Origin: an uncultured Micrococcales bacterium
GTDB lineage: Bacteria > Actinomycetota > Actinomycetes > Actinomycetales > Microbacteriaceae
Direction: 5' to 3'
Length of the DNA: 20,042 nt
Assembly: GCA_903929105.1 (NCBI GenBank)
Contig: CAIYTL010000190.1
Location: 1-20,042 of the forward strand
Of this stretch, positions 1 through 8,602 are shown one piece after another; position 1 is the first letter of the stretch, and each line of letters starts with the position of its first letter. Made by a program: the position numbers and the translations under genes. The notes beneath the pieces are model-generated. The model did no database searches and had not been told where the DNA came from. It worked only from the letters and a program-made list of their open reading frames with translations.

Positions 1-1397
1 CCTTGGGTAAGGCCGCCATTGTCAGCTCGCTGAATTGTCAAGATTTTCCAGGGCAGCACCATGGCAACGTCAGTGGCAAACGCCCGCTCAAGGCGTCGTC
101 GATATTCGGTGTCGCCGCCTTTGCGCACGGTGTCAAAGTAACCGATTTTGTCGCGCACTTTTTCACGCCAAAATAGCAACGCAGGCTCGCATATGCCGAT
201 GCGCAATCGACGGCCCGACTCAGCTGCCTCCAAGCGCTCAGTCAATCGAGTCGACATTGAAATGTTGGCTACCGATTTTGGGTTATTCAGCAGCTGCGCC
301 ACCTGCAGTTCAAGACGCATCGGGTGCATCCAGTCATCGCTGTCTTGAAAAGTGATCAGCTCGCCGCGTGCTTCATCGAGAGCCCGGTTGCGAATTCGGT
401 AGGTTCCGCCGTTAATTGATTGCCGCAAAACTTTTATTCTGGGGTCGAGTGCGGCCACTTTTTGCAACAGACCGTCGAAGCTAAGTGGCGAAGCGTCGTC
501 GATAACCAAGACTTCTAAGTTTTCGTAGGTTTGGGCCAGAATCGACTTCAACGACGTGAAAATGTGGACGTTCGGTTGAAAAGTGCTAACCACCACTGTG
601 ACCAAAGGGCCAGCAACGGGTGCCGTTAGGTTTGTCGCCGAGTTGCTAACGAGCCTTTCAAACGGTGCAGTCAGAGCCTCGCTCGGCGCGGTCGGCAGAA
701 GTGAAATTGGTGAGAGTCGCCTTCCCAAAAGCACCGCATTGAAGCGTTTTAGCCAACTTTGCGAAACCTGATCGCCCACCTGGGCGTCGATGTCGTGCGC
801 GGCTACGCCCCTGAACGGGTTGGCCACGTCAACCTGCAAGAACTCAAGTGGCAGCGAATAATCGCGCCCAAACATAAAAAGGTAATTCATGGCTTCGCTC
901 AACTGCTGAACCCGAGTGGTGGCAAAAACCTTTGGCATGAAGCGCTCGACCAGCACCGACCACTTGAGGCGTCGGCCAAAGCTGCCCGTTGAAACGGCGG
1001 CTCGAGCTTGTTCAGCTTTGCCAAGTCTTAACGCGCAAAGCGCATAAGCCACCCTGTGCATGTGGGGCATGCGACGCCAAGAATAGTTTGCGATTACCCA
1101 CTCATAAATGCGAGCTGCGGCAGCTAAATCAGATTCGTGGATCGTCTGATTGCTCAGCAACCACGCAAGGTCGCGCAACCCACCTAGATTTGCAACGTCG
1201 TTTTTCTCGAGCAGGCCCGCTTGAATGCGATCGATTAGCTCAACAAAACTTCGTGACGAACCCAGTGCGATTTGTGAAAGCTCGTTTCGGGCCAAGAGCG
1301 ATCTGGTGCGAAGTGCAGCAAACAAAAACATCAAACGTTTGCTTCGGTGATAGCGACGTGCGCCGACCGGTGAGTTTGAAATGCTTAGGTTTGTCAT
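1..1397 (-). CDS. Family 2 glycosyltransferase, 3' end outside window
   Basis: Reading the minus strand from the ATG at 1397 gives an open frame of 465 codons that runs off the left edge, so the C-terminus is missing. Residues 1-260 form a mostly helical region I do not recognise. A GT2 (GT-A fold) domain starts near residue 263 with VTVVVSTFQPN, followed by VIDDAS (about 298-303, nucleotide-binding Asp) and QDSDDW (351-356, the metal-binding DxD-type motif). GGDTEY near 427-432 matches the acceptor-side acidic motif of GT2 enzymes. The likely role is transfer of a sugar from a nucleotide donor to a surface glycan at the inner face of the membrane. The acceptor and sugar cannot be read. It is divergent from the acyltransferase gene at 1423, with only 25 bp between them. 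An in-frame TAA lies 12 nt upstream of the first intervening TTG, so the start is 1397 or that TTG (1409). No Shine-Dalgarno sequence is visible. Confidence 0.88.
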   Translation of the reverse strand, partial: MTNLSISNSPVGARRYHRSKRLMFLFAALRTRSLLARNELSQIALGSSRSFVELIDRIQAGLLEKNDVANLGGLRDLAWLLSNQTIHESDLAAAARIYEWVIANYSWRRMPHMHRVAYALCALRLGKAEQARAAVSTGSFGRRLKWSVLVERFMPKVFATTRVQQLSEAMNYLFMFGRDYSLPLEFLQVDVANPFRGVAAHDIDAQVGDQVSQSWLKRFNAVLLGRRLSPISLLPTAPSEALTAPFERLVSNSATNLTAPVAGPLVTVVVSTFQPNVHIFTSLKSILAQTYENLEVLVIDDASPLSFDGLLQKVAALDPRIKVLRQSINGGTYRIRNRALDEARGELITFQDSDDWMHPMRLELQVAQLLNNPKSVANISMSTRLTERLEAAESGRRLRIGICEPALLFWREKVRDKIGYFDTVRKGGDTEYRRRLERAFATDVAMVLPWKILTIQRADNGGLTQ

Positions 1398-1410
1398 GGT
1401 TATAACCAAT

Positions 1411-1416
1411 TAAACT
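1411..1416 (+). promoter_or_regulatory. Candidate -10 box for a leaderless start at 1423
   Basis: TAAACT fits the TAnnnT form of an actinobacterial -10 box and lies exactly 6 nt before the ATG at 1423. Transcription would therefore begin at or next to the start codon. No Shine-Dalgarno sequence precedes that ATG, which fits a leaderless mRNA. No convincing -35 box is seen. The same spacing recurs before the genes at 12811 and 13785. Confidence 0.35.
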
Positions 1417-1422
1417 TGTTTC

Positions 1423-3417
1423 ATGCCCGAAAGCTCCCAACTTGGCTCAATTCGGCCTGGTCACGGCGCAATTCGTGCAGACATTCAGGCCCTGCGAGCC
1501 TTGGCAATTCTGAGCGTTGTGGTGTTCCACTTCTGGCCTCAGTATGCTTCCGGTGGCTTTGTCGGCGTCGACATCTTTTTTGTAATTTCGGGTTATCTAA
1601 TCACCGGCCAACTTTGGCGCCAGGTGCAGGCCGATGGCAAAGTTAAGTTTTCGCAGTTTTGGGCTCGGCGAGCGCGGCGCCTTTTGCCCGTTTCACTTTT
1701 AGTAATTGTGCTCACGGCGTTGGCTTCGCTGGCTGTCATGCCCAACACTCGCTCAATGCTCATTTTTGATGAGGCTTCGGCATCGGCCACGTATTGGCAA
1801 AACTGGTTGATGATTTTTAAATCGACCGACTATTTGCAGCAAAACATTAGTTCGCTTTCGCCCTTTCAGCACTTTTGGTCGCTTTCGGTTGAGGAACAAT
1901 ATTATATTTTTTGGCCGATACTGGTCGGGGTGGTCTTGTGGGTCAGCCTTGCCTTGCGAACCTCGCTCAAGGCTCGCTCTTGGATCGCCGCTAGCCTGCT
2001 TGGTCTGATTGTTATTGCAAGTTTGTGGGCTTCGGTTCAGCTCACTCAGACTGACCAGGCTGTGGCCTATTTCAGCACATTCACCCGCGCTTGGGAATTT
2101 GCCGGCGGCGCCTTGATTGCCGTTGTTCTAGACCAGCGATTGGTCAAAGCCGCTGAGCCTAAAGACCGGAATTTCATTTGGTTCTATGCTGGCGTCGCTC
2201 TAATGCTGACGAGCATATTTGGTTTCACTAACGACACACCTTTTCCGAGTTTCTGGGCTGCTGTGCCAACTCTGGGAGCAATGCTTGCCATTTATGGAGG
2301 TCAATCGACTCATCGCATGATGCCTCGATGGTGGTTGAGTTTGGCACCCGTGCAAACTTTGGGCGACATTTCTTATTCGCTTTATCTTTGGCATTGGCCC
2401 CTGCTTGTGCTCGTGCCGATTTGGTACGGTTCAAAATTCAACACTGATTTTTGGCCCGTAGTTTTGTTAGTTGCGTTTGCGCTCGCGTTTCTTTCGAAAC
2501 ACCTCATCGAAGACCCGGTGCGATTTGGCTGGCTAAGCCGCCGCAACAACTACATTCAGCTTGTAGTTTCACTTGTTGCCGTAGTTGCCGTCGTGTTCAC
2601 ATCTTCTTCGCTTGGAGTTCGCAGCACCGAGGTGCTGAAGCACAGCTACGCCGCCAAGGAGTTCAGACCGTTATTGGCCAATGTGCCGCTCGATATTCCA
2701 GCAGTCGATAAGCAAAAATGCGGTGTAACCACAAAGCAAGATGCCTTCATCACCTGTGACTTTGGCGACCTAAAGGGGACTATCTCGGTTGCCATGATTG
2801 GTGACTCTCACATTCGTGAGTACTTCACGCCGCTCGAAGCCATTGGCAAGGCGAACCGATGGAAGATCACAGTGATCTCAAAATCAGCTTGCCCAGCGCT
2901 CACGCCCGCTTTGAGTGCCAGCGCCAAAGAGAACCAAACCTGCGTCAACTGGCAAAACAGCCTGGCGAGTTATCTTGCAGAGCACAAAAAGTTTGACCTG
3001 ATAATTTCAGCGGCCTCGACTTGGGTCACTGCGGGCATTAGGAGCGCCCCCGCTAGATTCAAAGCCCTAGTCGAAAGTCAACTGGTGCGCGGTTCAAAAT
3101 GGGTTCACGTGCTCGACAACACCAAACCTCAAGAAAATTTTCTGGCTTGCATTGAAGCCCACCAGAAACAGGTAACTAAGTTCTGCTCGGTCACTAGAAA
3201 ACAAGGTTTGAAACCGGCCGATCATTTGCCCGACGCCATTAGGGCTCTGCCAGGCGTGACAATCGCCGATTTCACTGACATTTATTGCTCGAAGGTGTGT
3301 TCGCCGGTGATTCGAAACATAATCGTTTATCGCGACCACAGCCATCTGACAAACACCTTCGCGGCAACACTTAGACCAGCTTTTGAAGCTGTATTGCCCA
3401 AGGAGTTTTTGAAATGA
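1423..3417 (+). CDS. Acyltransferase-3 / SGNH O-acyltransferase, copy 1
   Basis: The 664-residue protein has the OafA/YrhL-type layout. An N-terminal acyltransferase-3 membrane domain (about residues 15-380, around ten hydrophobic segments) is followed by a linker helix near 385-405 and an extracytoplasmic SGNH-like domain. The RADIQALRALAI start of the family is present, with the expected catalytic His at about residue 36 (VVFHFWPQ), then GVDIFFVISGYLI and the HFWSLSVEEQYY block. In the SGNH part, GDSH lies at 460-463 and the DxxH block (DHSH) at 638-641, so the catalytic Ser and Asp/His pair are intact. Such enzymes carry acyl groups, commonly acetyl, across the membrane onto sugars of surface polysaccharide. 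The substrate here is unknown, but the glycan genes around it suggest the local polymer. It is the first gene of a plus-strand run and its stop overlaps the next start by 4 bases (ATGA). It is a clear paralog of its downstream neighbour. Confidence 0.92.
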   Translation: MPESSQLGSIRPGHGAIRADIQALRALAILSVVVFHFWPQYASGGFVGVDIFFVISGYLITGQLWRQVQADGKVKFSQFWARRARRLLPVSLLVIVLTALASLAVMPNTRSMLIFDEASASATYWQNWLMIFKSTDYLQQNISSLSPFQHFWSLSVEEQYYIFWPILVGVVLWVSLALRTSLKARSWIAASLLGLIVIASLWASVQLTQTDQAVAYFSTFTRAWEFAGGALIAVVLDQRLVKAAEPKDRNFIWFYAGVALMLTSIFGFTNDTPFPSFWAAVPTLGAMLAIYGGQSTHRMMPRWWLSLAPVQTLGDISYSLYLWHWPLLVLVPIWYGSKFNTDFWPVVLLVAFALAFLSKHLIEDPVRFGWLSRRNNYIQLVVSLVAVVAVVFTSSSLGVRSTEVLKHSYAAKEFRPLLANVPLDIPAVDKQKCGVTTKQDAFITCDFGDLKGTISVAMIGDSHIREYFTPLEAIGKANRWKITVISKSACPALTPALSASAKENQTCVNWQNSLASYLAEHKKFDLIISAASTWVTAGIRSAPARFKALVESQLVRGSKWVHVLDNTKPQENFLACIEAHQKQVTKFCSVTRKQGLKPADHLPDAIRALPGVTIADFTDIYCSKVCSPVIRNIIVYRDHSHLTNTFAATLRPAFEAVLPKEFLK

Positions 3418-5411
3418 TGGCGAGAGGTGTAACCAGAACCGCCGCTGCTAGAGCAGACATTCAAGCGCTTCGAGCTTTGGCTATCGCCTCGGTTTTCATC
3501 TATCACCTTTGGCCGACCCACTTTAGCGGCGGTTTTATCGGCGTTGACATATTTTTTGTGATTTCAGGTTTTCTTATCACCGGTCAACTGTGGCGCGAGG
3601 TCGAGGTTAGCGGCCGGGTCGAGTTTGCTAAGTTTTGGGCTCGACGAGCGCGCCGACTTTTGCCTGCCTCGCTTTTAGTGATCGCAGCGACAGTTGTGGT
3701 GATTTTGATTTTTGTGCCGCCACTTTGGTACCTCGGTTTTGTCGATGAAATCACCGGCTCGGTTGGTTATGTTCAAAACTGGGTGCTGGCAGGCAAAGCA
3801 ACAGATTATTTGCAAGCTAACACCGCTGATTCGCCCTTTTTGCATTTTTGGTCACTCTCGGTTGAAGAACAGTTCTATGTTTTTTGGCCACTGATTTTGG
3901 GCCTTTTGCTGCTGCTAACCCGCGCTAAATCTTTCGCAGGCAAAATAACTCCCAAACTCGCCATCAGCTTGGGGCTTGGGCTAATCTTTGTCACCAGTTT
4001 TGCCTATTCGGTCTATCTCACTTCAGAGCAGCCTGAGCTCGCTTATTTCAGCACTTTCACTCGGGCTTGGGAGTTTTCGGGCGGTGCCTTGGTCGCAGTG
4101 ATTTTCAGCAGCCGCCAACTTAACCGTCACCTGAAAGCAGCGCTGATCTGGATCGGCCTGGCGCTAATGGCGTATGGCTTTTTCAAGTTCAACTCGCACA
4201 CCTCGTTCCCCGGATACTGGGCGGCCGTTCCAACTGTGGGCGCAATCGCGTTTCTGCTCGGTGGCGACAGCAAAAGCCCGCTAGCGCCTTGGTGGGCGTT
4301 CAAGTTTTGGCCCATCAAATTCTTAGGCGACATCTCTTATTCGCTTTACCTGTGGCACTGGCCAATCATTATTTTGGCCCCGTGGGTGTTGAGACAGAAC
4401 CTAACAACTACTGACCGAGTGGCAATAATCGCGGTCGCGGTTGTGCTTGCTTGGCTGTCAAAGCGATATGTTGAAGACCCAATTCGATTCGGCTCGCTTT
4501 CAACTAAGCGCAATCGCACCCAGTTGCTAACCGCTGCTGGCGCGATGACTACAGTAGTGGCGTTGGCTCTCGGTTCAGCGGTTTATGCACAATCTCAGGT
4601 TGATGCCAGTTGGAGCGACACTCACCTTAACCCGCCGATTTCTAAGGTGGGCAAAGATTATCCGCGAATTGAACACAGTGTTTGCCGAGTGCAAAAAAAC
4701 GACTTCGACTTTAGCTACTGCATAAAAGGCGACCCCCAGGGCAAAGTGCTAATCGGTTTATTCGGCGACTCTCACACGCGGCAATATTATGACCCGATCG
4801 AGGCTTTAGCGGTTGAGCACCATTGGAAGCTAATAGTTGCTTCAAAGAGCGCCTGCCCGTTGGCTGACGCGGCGACTCTGCCGAGCGCCGTAGCCCATAT
4901 AAGTTGCAAGTCTTGGAACCAAAAGCTAGAGGCGTTCATACACTCGTCGCCTAAGTTCTCGCTAATCATTAACTCGACATCGTCATTTGTCACTGGCAAC
5001 TTTGCCTCAACGGCTTTGGCTTATAAAACTGAAGTTAAAAGACTCACTTCGCATGGCACAAAGTGGCTGGTCATTCTTGACAATCCAAAGCCGCTGGCAA
5101 CGTTTGTGGCCTGCGTCGAGGCTGCCGGGCAAAAAGCGGCATCAAGCTGCGGGCTTTCAAGGTCGCACGCCATGACCCCGGCCGACCCGCTGGCGCCCGC
5201 AATCAAAGGGCTGCCCGGCGTTACCTACGCTGACTACACCGACACCTACTGCTCAACAGATTATTGCCCGCCGGTAATCAAGAACACTGTTGTGTATCGC
5301 GACGACAGCCACATTTCGGCGACCTTCTCGATGACGCTAAAACCCCAACTTGAAAGTTCGATTCTGCAAGCTCTTGGCAGCTCGGCGTCGACGGGCGCAG
5401 GCGCAAAATGA
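3414..5411 (+). CDS. Acyltransferase-3 / SGNH O-acyltransferase, copy 2
   Basis: This 665-residue tandem paralog of the preceding gene keeps the same order of domains and motifs: RADIQALRALAI, the catalytic His at about residue 31 (FIYHLWPT), GVDIFFVISGFLI, HFWSLSVEEQFY and the WHWP block. The C-terminal SGNH domain has GDSH at 451-454 and DDSH at 630-633, so both halves look active. By eye the two copies agree over much of their length, more in the membrane domain than in the linker. A good ribosome site, AAGGAG at 3400-3405, sits 8 nt before the first ATG. A second ATG follows directly at 3417. The ATGA overlap with the upstream gene indicates translational coupling. Two copies side by side suggest acylation of two positions or two sugars, but the sequence does not show which. 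Confidence 0.92.
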   Translation: MMARGVTRTAAARADIQALRALAIASVFIYHLWPTHFSGGFIGVDIFFVISGFLITGQLWREVEVSGRVEFAKFWARRARRLLPASLLVIAATVVVILIFVPPLWYLGFVDEITGSVGYVQNWVLAGKATDYLQANTADSPFLHFWSLSVEEQFYVFWPLILGLLLLLTRAKSFAGKITPKLAISLGLGLIFVTSFAYSVYLTSEQPELAYFSTFTRAWEFSGGALVAVIFSSRQLNRHLKAALIWIGLALMAYGFFKFNSHTSFPGYWAAVPTVGAIAFLLGGDSKSPLAPWWAFKFWPIKFLGDISYSLYLWHWPIIILAPWVLRQNLTTTDRVAIIAVAVVLAWLSKRYVEDPIRFGSLSTKRNRTQLLTAAGAMTTVVALALGSAVYAQSQVDASWSDTHLNPPISKVGKDYPRIEHSVCRVQKNDFDFSYCIKGDPQGKVLIGLFGDSHTRQYYDPIEALAVEHHWKLIVASKSACPLADAATLPSAVAHISCKSWNQKLEAFIHSSPKFSLIINSTSSFVTGNFASTALAYKTEVKRLTSHGTKWLVILDNPKPLATFVACVEAAGQKAASSCGLSRSHAMTPADPLAPAIKGLPGVTYADYTDTYCSTDYCPPVIKNTVVYRDDSHISATFSMTLKPQLESSILQALGSSASTGAGAK

Positions 5412-5563
5412 GTTTTCAGCAGCCGGCCATGCCATGCAAATCTTTCGGCCTCAGGGTCGAGGTCTGCCAAGATGCAGTGCAAGTCATTTATGCTGATTTA
5501 AGCCAAGGTTTTTGCAACAAGAACCAAGCGCCAAGCTTTTTAAGGAGCAATCGAAATGAATAG
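5408..5563 (+). CDS. Possible 51-residue coupled small ORF (hypothetical)
   Basis: An ATG overlapping the stop of the second acyltransferase (ATGA, 5408-5411) opens a 51-codon frame ending at TAG 5561-5563, 8 bases inside the next gene. The frame therefore fills the only sizeable gap in this run. The product starts MSFQQPAMPC, has three Cys (residues 10, 20 and 36) and no clear membrane segment or known domain. The ribosome site is weak (AGG six bases before ATG). The junction style matches the other junctions in the run, which is the main support. It could equally be untranslated spacer, and I see no family to assign. Confidence 0.25.
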   Translation: MSFQQPAMPCKSFGLRVEVCQDAVQVIYADLSQGFCNKNQAPSFLRSNRNE

Positions 5564-6179
5564 GTTAAAGAACTGGCGATTCTTAGCAATCGCTTTGATT
5601 TGCCTGGGAGTTTTGGCAGGCAATGCCTACTCACTAAAAACCGGTGCGAGGCCGTTCACCCATCAAAACGCAGAATTTCGAATCAACCACTACATCGGCG
5701 ACTCTGCGTGGGTTGAAAATGCGCCGCTTGTTCTGTCGAACTATTTCAAATCGGTTCACCTACTAGATGTTAAAAATGACCTGACAGTGCCAAAGGGAGT
5801 GGTGAACCCTAAGGTTCAGGGCTTCGGTGTTCAATCAGAAATTGTCAGAATTTTTAATCACGCCAGCGCAGACTACACAAACTATCCGCTTGATTACCGA
5901 AACGTCTATTTCGCAGCTCCTAGAAATAACGAAAAACTTTTCACCAGCGACAGCCTCCTAAAGTATCGCTATTGGCAACCTTCGGGCCAAGGCTATATGA
6001 ACGTGCACTGTGCGCCATTAGTTGAACACAACTGCACCCTCGGCTTGTACTGGGACCCTATGCAAACTCACCGCGGCGACGACGTGACCTTCGTTGCCGT
6101 TCGAGTGCGCGAAACCGGTTTTGCGCTGATCGAACAAAACCTTTTCAACGAACTAATTAAGGCGGCAGCACATGCTTAA
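5556..6179 (+). CDS. Unrecognised membrane-anchored secreted protein, 207 aa
   Basis: The start is well supported by AAGGAG at 5542-5547, eight bases before the ATG. Residues 7-26 form one hydrophobic segment after a basic N-terminus (MNRLKNWR), so the protein is either exported or anchored with the remaining 180 residues outside. That part is soluble-looking and rich in aromatic residues and Asn. It contains two Cys seven residues apart (HCAPLVEHNC, about 149-158) that could form a disulfide, and no motif I recognise. The gene overlaps the polytopic membrane protein downstream by 8 bases, so the two are probably made together and may form a complex. A helper or periplasmic-face subunit for the GT-C-like protein is a reasonable guess from context only. 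Confidence 0.8.
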   Translation: MNRLKNWRFLAIALICLGVLAGNAYSLKTGARPFTHQNAEFRINHYIGDSAWVENAPLVLSNYFKSVHLLDVKNDLTVPKGVVNPKVQGFGVQSEIVRIFNHASADYTNYPLDYRNVYFAAPRNNEKLFTSDSLLKYRYWQPSGQGYMNVHCAPLVEHNCTLGLYWDPMQTHRGDDVTFVAVRVRETGFALIEQNLFNELIKAAAHA

Positions 6180-7620
6180 TGAGATTCTGGTTCTGTCGCT
6201 CATAGCAGTCGGAAGCGTCTCGGGCGCTTGGCTGCTAGGTGCCCGTTCAACACTGCTTGCTATTCCAACCGGTTTGCTACTGGCCGCCACAGCGCGCATC
6301 GTGATTTTTTCTACGTGCAATATGTTCAGCATTCGCGAATATTCCGCAGGCGCCTTCTATGTCTTGCTAGCTGGCACGATTGTTGTCGCAGCGCTCAAGG
6401 CTCGCGTCGGTTTGTATCGTCCTGTAATCGTCGCCGTGGCAGCCGGGCTATTGGGTGTTTTTGCCACTCGCATACTTGGCATTATTGGCACCAGGCACGG
6501 TGACAGCTACTGGATTCTCGCCGTTTCGCACCTAATGCAAAACAGTGGTGACATGAATATTCTTGACGGTCACACCCCACTGAAGCGCGGCTTCGCGTAT
6601 CCGTTGCTATTGGCACTAGGCCCGCAAGATCAGTGGCTGACCGCAATGACCCCCTACATTTTCTTTGCCATGGTCTGTGCGCTGGCGTGGGTCATCTGGG
6701 AACTCGTAAAAAATCAGCCACGCAGTCGCATTTATCTAGTTGGTTCAACGCTCGTCTTGGTCGGTTTCACAGCGACCATGCCACTTCGTGCAATCTTCTA
6801 TATCAACGGCCACACACTATTTGCCGTTGGCCTAATCATCACCATTGGCGTTTCGGTGTTAGCGTTGCGCGACAAAGTGCTCTCAAACGCACATCTAGTT
6901 GCTCTATGCGCTGGCGTTTATGTTGCAACCTCAACTCGCGCCGAAGGCATCGCCATTATGGCAATCGCTATTCTGCCCGTGATTTCACTTAGGTTCTTGA
7001 GCCGATTCAAAGTGGCAATCGTAATTGCATCGCTAACCTCGTCGTTCGCGATTTGGCAGGCGACCTACAACTCTTATTTGATTCCCAACGGCATGCCCTG
7101 GGTAGTTTTTATGTTGATCTTGGTAGGCGCAGGTTTGCTGCCGATTATCAAATGGTTTGACTGGTTGCGCTTCAGAATTTTCTTCATCGGATTCATTGGT
7201 CTAATAGCGGCATTCGCTGCCGCCGAGCTCAAGTGGCACAGCGACTTTAGCCGAGGCCACAAAGCACTCGTCTATAACCTGTTCTTCAACTTTTCAACAA
7301 AGTCGCTTGGTTCGGGCGGTTGGGGTCTCATGTTCGCCGGTTTGGCGCTCTTGCTGCTGCTTGCTTTGTTCAGCCGGTGGTCGCCTGAGTTCCGCCACCT
7401 GCTAATGATTTCGGTAATGTTGATTATTGGCTCGTTCATTTCAAAGATGCTAGACGGTGGCCAGTTTGGACACCCTGATCTCGGGCGTGTGGGCTGGTCT
7501 GACAGTTTGAACCGCATGTGGATTCAGACTTTTGGTATCTTCGTAATAACAGTTGCTGTTGGCTTGATACAAAACGAAAAAATTTGGCAGCGCGCAGGCG
7601 CAAAAAACAAAGGCGAGTAA
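6172..7620 (+). CDS. Polytopic membrane protein, likely GT-C glycosyltransferase
   Basis: The 482-residue protein consists almost entirely of hydrophobic segments (about eleven to thirteen), separated by short loops. After the first few segments, a loop near residues 106-140 holds RHGDSYWIL and, further on, DGHTPLKRG. Acidic residues at this place are typical of GT-C enzymes, which use polyprenyl-phosphate sugars on the outer face of the membrane. A later STRAEGIAI stretch also resembles that class. I cannot name a family, so the GT-C assignment is inference from topology, the loop motif and the neighbours. The next gene encodes an enzyme of the kind that makes polyprenyl-phosphate sugar donors. 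The start overlaps the 207-residue gene by 8 bases. A polymerase or flippase of a surface polysaccharide is the main alternative. Confidence 0.75.
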   Translation: MLNEILVLSLIAVGSVSGAWLLGARSTLLAIPTGLLLAATARIVIFSTCNMFSIREYSAGAFYVLLAGTIVVAALKARVGLYRPVIVAVAAGLLGVFATRILGIIGTRHGDSYWILAVSHLMQNSGDMNILDGHTPLKRGFAYPLLLALGPQDQWLTAMTPYIFFAMVCALAWVIWELVKNQPRSRIYLVGSTLVLVGFTATMPLRAIFYINGHTLFAVGLIITIGVSVLALRDKVLSNAHLVALCAGVYVATSTRAEGIAIMAIAILPVISLRFLSRFKVAIVIASLTSSFAIWQATYNSYLIPNGMPWVVFMLILVGAGLLPIIKWFDWLRFRIFFIGFIGLIAAFAAAELKWHSDFSRGHKALVYNLFFNFSTKSLGSGGWGLMFAGLALLLLLALFSRWSPEFRHLLMISVMLIIGSFISKMLDGGQFGHPDLGRVGWSDSLNRMWIQTFGIFVITVAVGLIQNEKIWQRAGAKNKGE

Positions 7621-7623
7621 CCC

Positions 7624-8598
7624 TTGAAACTATTCATTCAGATTCCATGCCTCAACGAGTCGGAGTTTTTGCCTGCGACACTCAAGGAACTACCTCGCGA
7701 GTTGCCAGGTATCGACGAGGTCAAATGGCTAGTTATCGATGACGGTTCGACCGACAACACCACCGAAGTTGCTCTGGCCAACGGCGTTGACTATGTTGTT
7801 CGCTTTTCACACAACCAAGGCCTTGCTTCAGCTTTTCAGGCCGGCATCGACGCCGCGCTAAAGCTTGGCGCAGACATTATCGTCAACACTGACGCCGACA
7901 ACCAATACGACGCTTCAGCGATTCCCGCCCTAGTTGCCGAGATCGTCGAAGGTCGCGCCGATGTGGTTGTGGGCGACCGCGACACCCGCAAAGTGGCTGA
8001 GTTCTCGCCGCTAAAGCGCGTTTTGCAGCGTTTTGGCACCCGCGTAGTGCAGCAGTTCTCGGGCACCAACGTTCACGACGCAACCAGTGGTTTTCGCGCA
8101 TTCAGCCGCGATGCAGCGCTTCAGATCAACTTGGTTACCAAGTTCACCTACACAATTGAGAGCCTAATTCAGGTTGATGATGCTTCGTTGGCTTTGACCA
8201 ACGTTCCGGTCAAGCGCAACGACAGCGTTCGCCCGAGCCGCCTATTTGGCTCGACCTGGAAATACGTGCGACGCAACGGCATGACCATGATGCGAATCTA
8301 TGTTCAGTACCGCCCAATGCACCTATTCGTTCCGGTAGGTTTCACACTGCTAATTCTTGCTCTTGGCGCCTGGACTCCATGGCTGATTGACGCGTTTGCA
8401 GGCCACCCTCACCAACACCTGCAGTCAACCATTTTGGGTGCTGTTTTGGCGATTTCTGGTGTTCAGGTGTTCTTGTTTGGAATCATCGCCGACTCGATCA
8501 ACTCAGTTCGTTCGCTAACCACCAAGACCCTGCACCGCGTGCGCGAGATTGAGCTGCACGTAGGCGTTGAGCCTAAGATTTATCGCGAACGCAAGTAG
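7624..8598 (+). CDS. Polyprenyl-phosphate glycosyltransferase (DPM1/ArnC-like GT2)
   Basis: The 324-residue protein has a GT2 domain (1-225). It opens with FIQIPCLNE, then VIDDGSTD (nucleotide binding, Asp at 39-40) and NTDADNQYD (DxD at 90-92). The TSGFRAFSRDAAL block is typical of dolichyl-phosphate-mannose synthase relatives. Two hydrophobic segments follow at about 232-255 and 266-290, as in the membrane-anchored branch of this family. The expected reaction is transfer of one sugar from a nucleotide donor to undecaprenyl/decaprenyl phosphate at the cytoplasmic face. The lipid-linked sugar would then serve a GT-C enzyme such as the one encoded just upstream. The start is TTG at 7624, 3 bases after the upstream stop. 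It is the only in-frame start that keeps the conserved N-terminal strand, and GGCGAG just upstream gives weak ribosome pairing. The sugar is not predictable. Confidence 0.9.
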   Translation: MKLFIQIPCLNESEFLPATLKELPRELPGIDEVKWLVIDDGSTDNTTEVALANGVDYVVRFSHNQGLASAFQAGIDAALKLGADIIVNTDADNQYDASAIPALVAEIVEGRADVVVGDRDTRKVAEFSPLKRVLQRFGTRVVQQFSGTNVHDATSGFRAFSRDAALQINLVTKFTYTIESLIQVDDASLALTNVPVKRNDSVRPSRLFGSTWKYVRRNGMTMMRIYVQYRPMHLFVPVGFTLLILALGAWTPWLIDAFAGHPHQHLQSTILGAVLAISGVQVFLFGIIADSINSVRSLTTKTLHRVREIELHVGVEPKIYRERK

Positions 8599-8602
8599 TT
8601 AA

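Noticed and set aside
35..1405. Several plus-strand frames at the left edge
   Set aside because: They are shadows of the minus-strand GT2 gene, which is open across the whole stretch and shows the expected catalytic motifs.
5261..5482. 73-codon minus-strand frame at the end of the second acyltransferase
   Set aside because: It is mostly antisense to the SGNH domain with its DDSH motif, and has no ribosome site or recognisable product.
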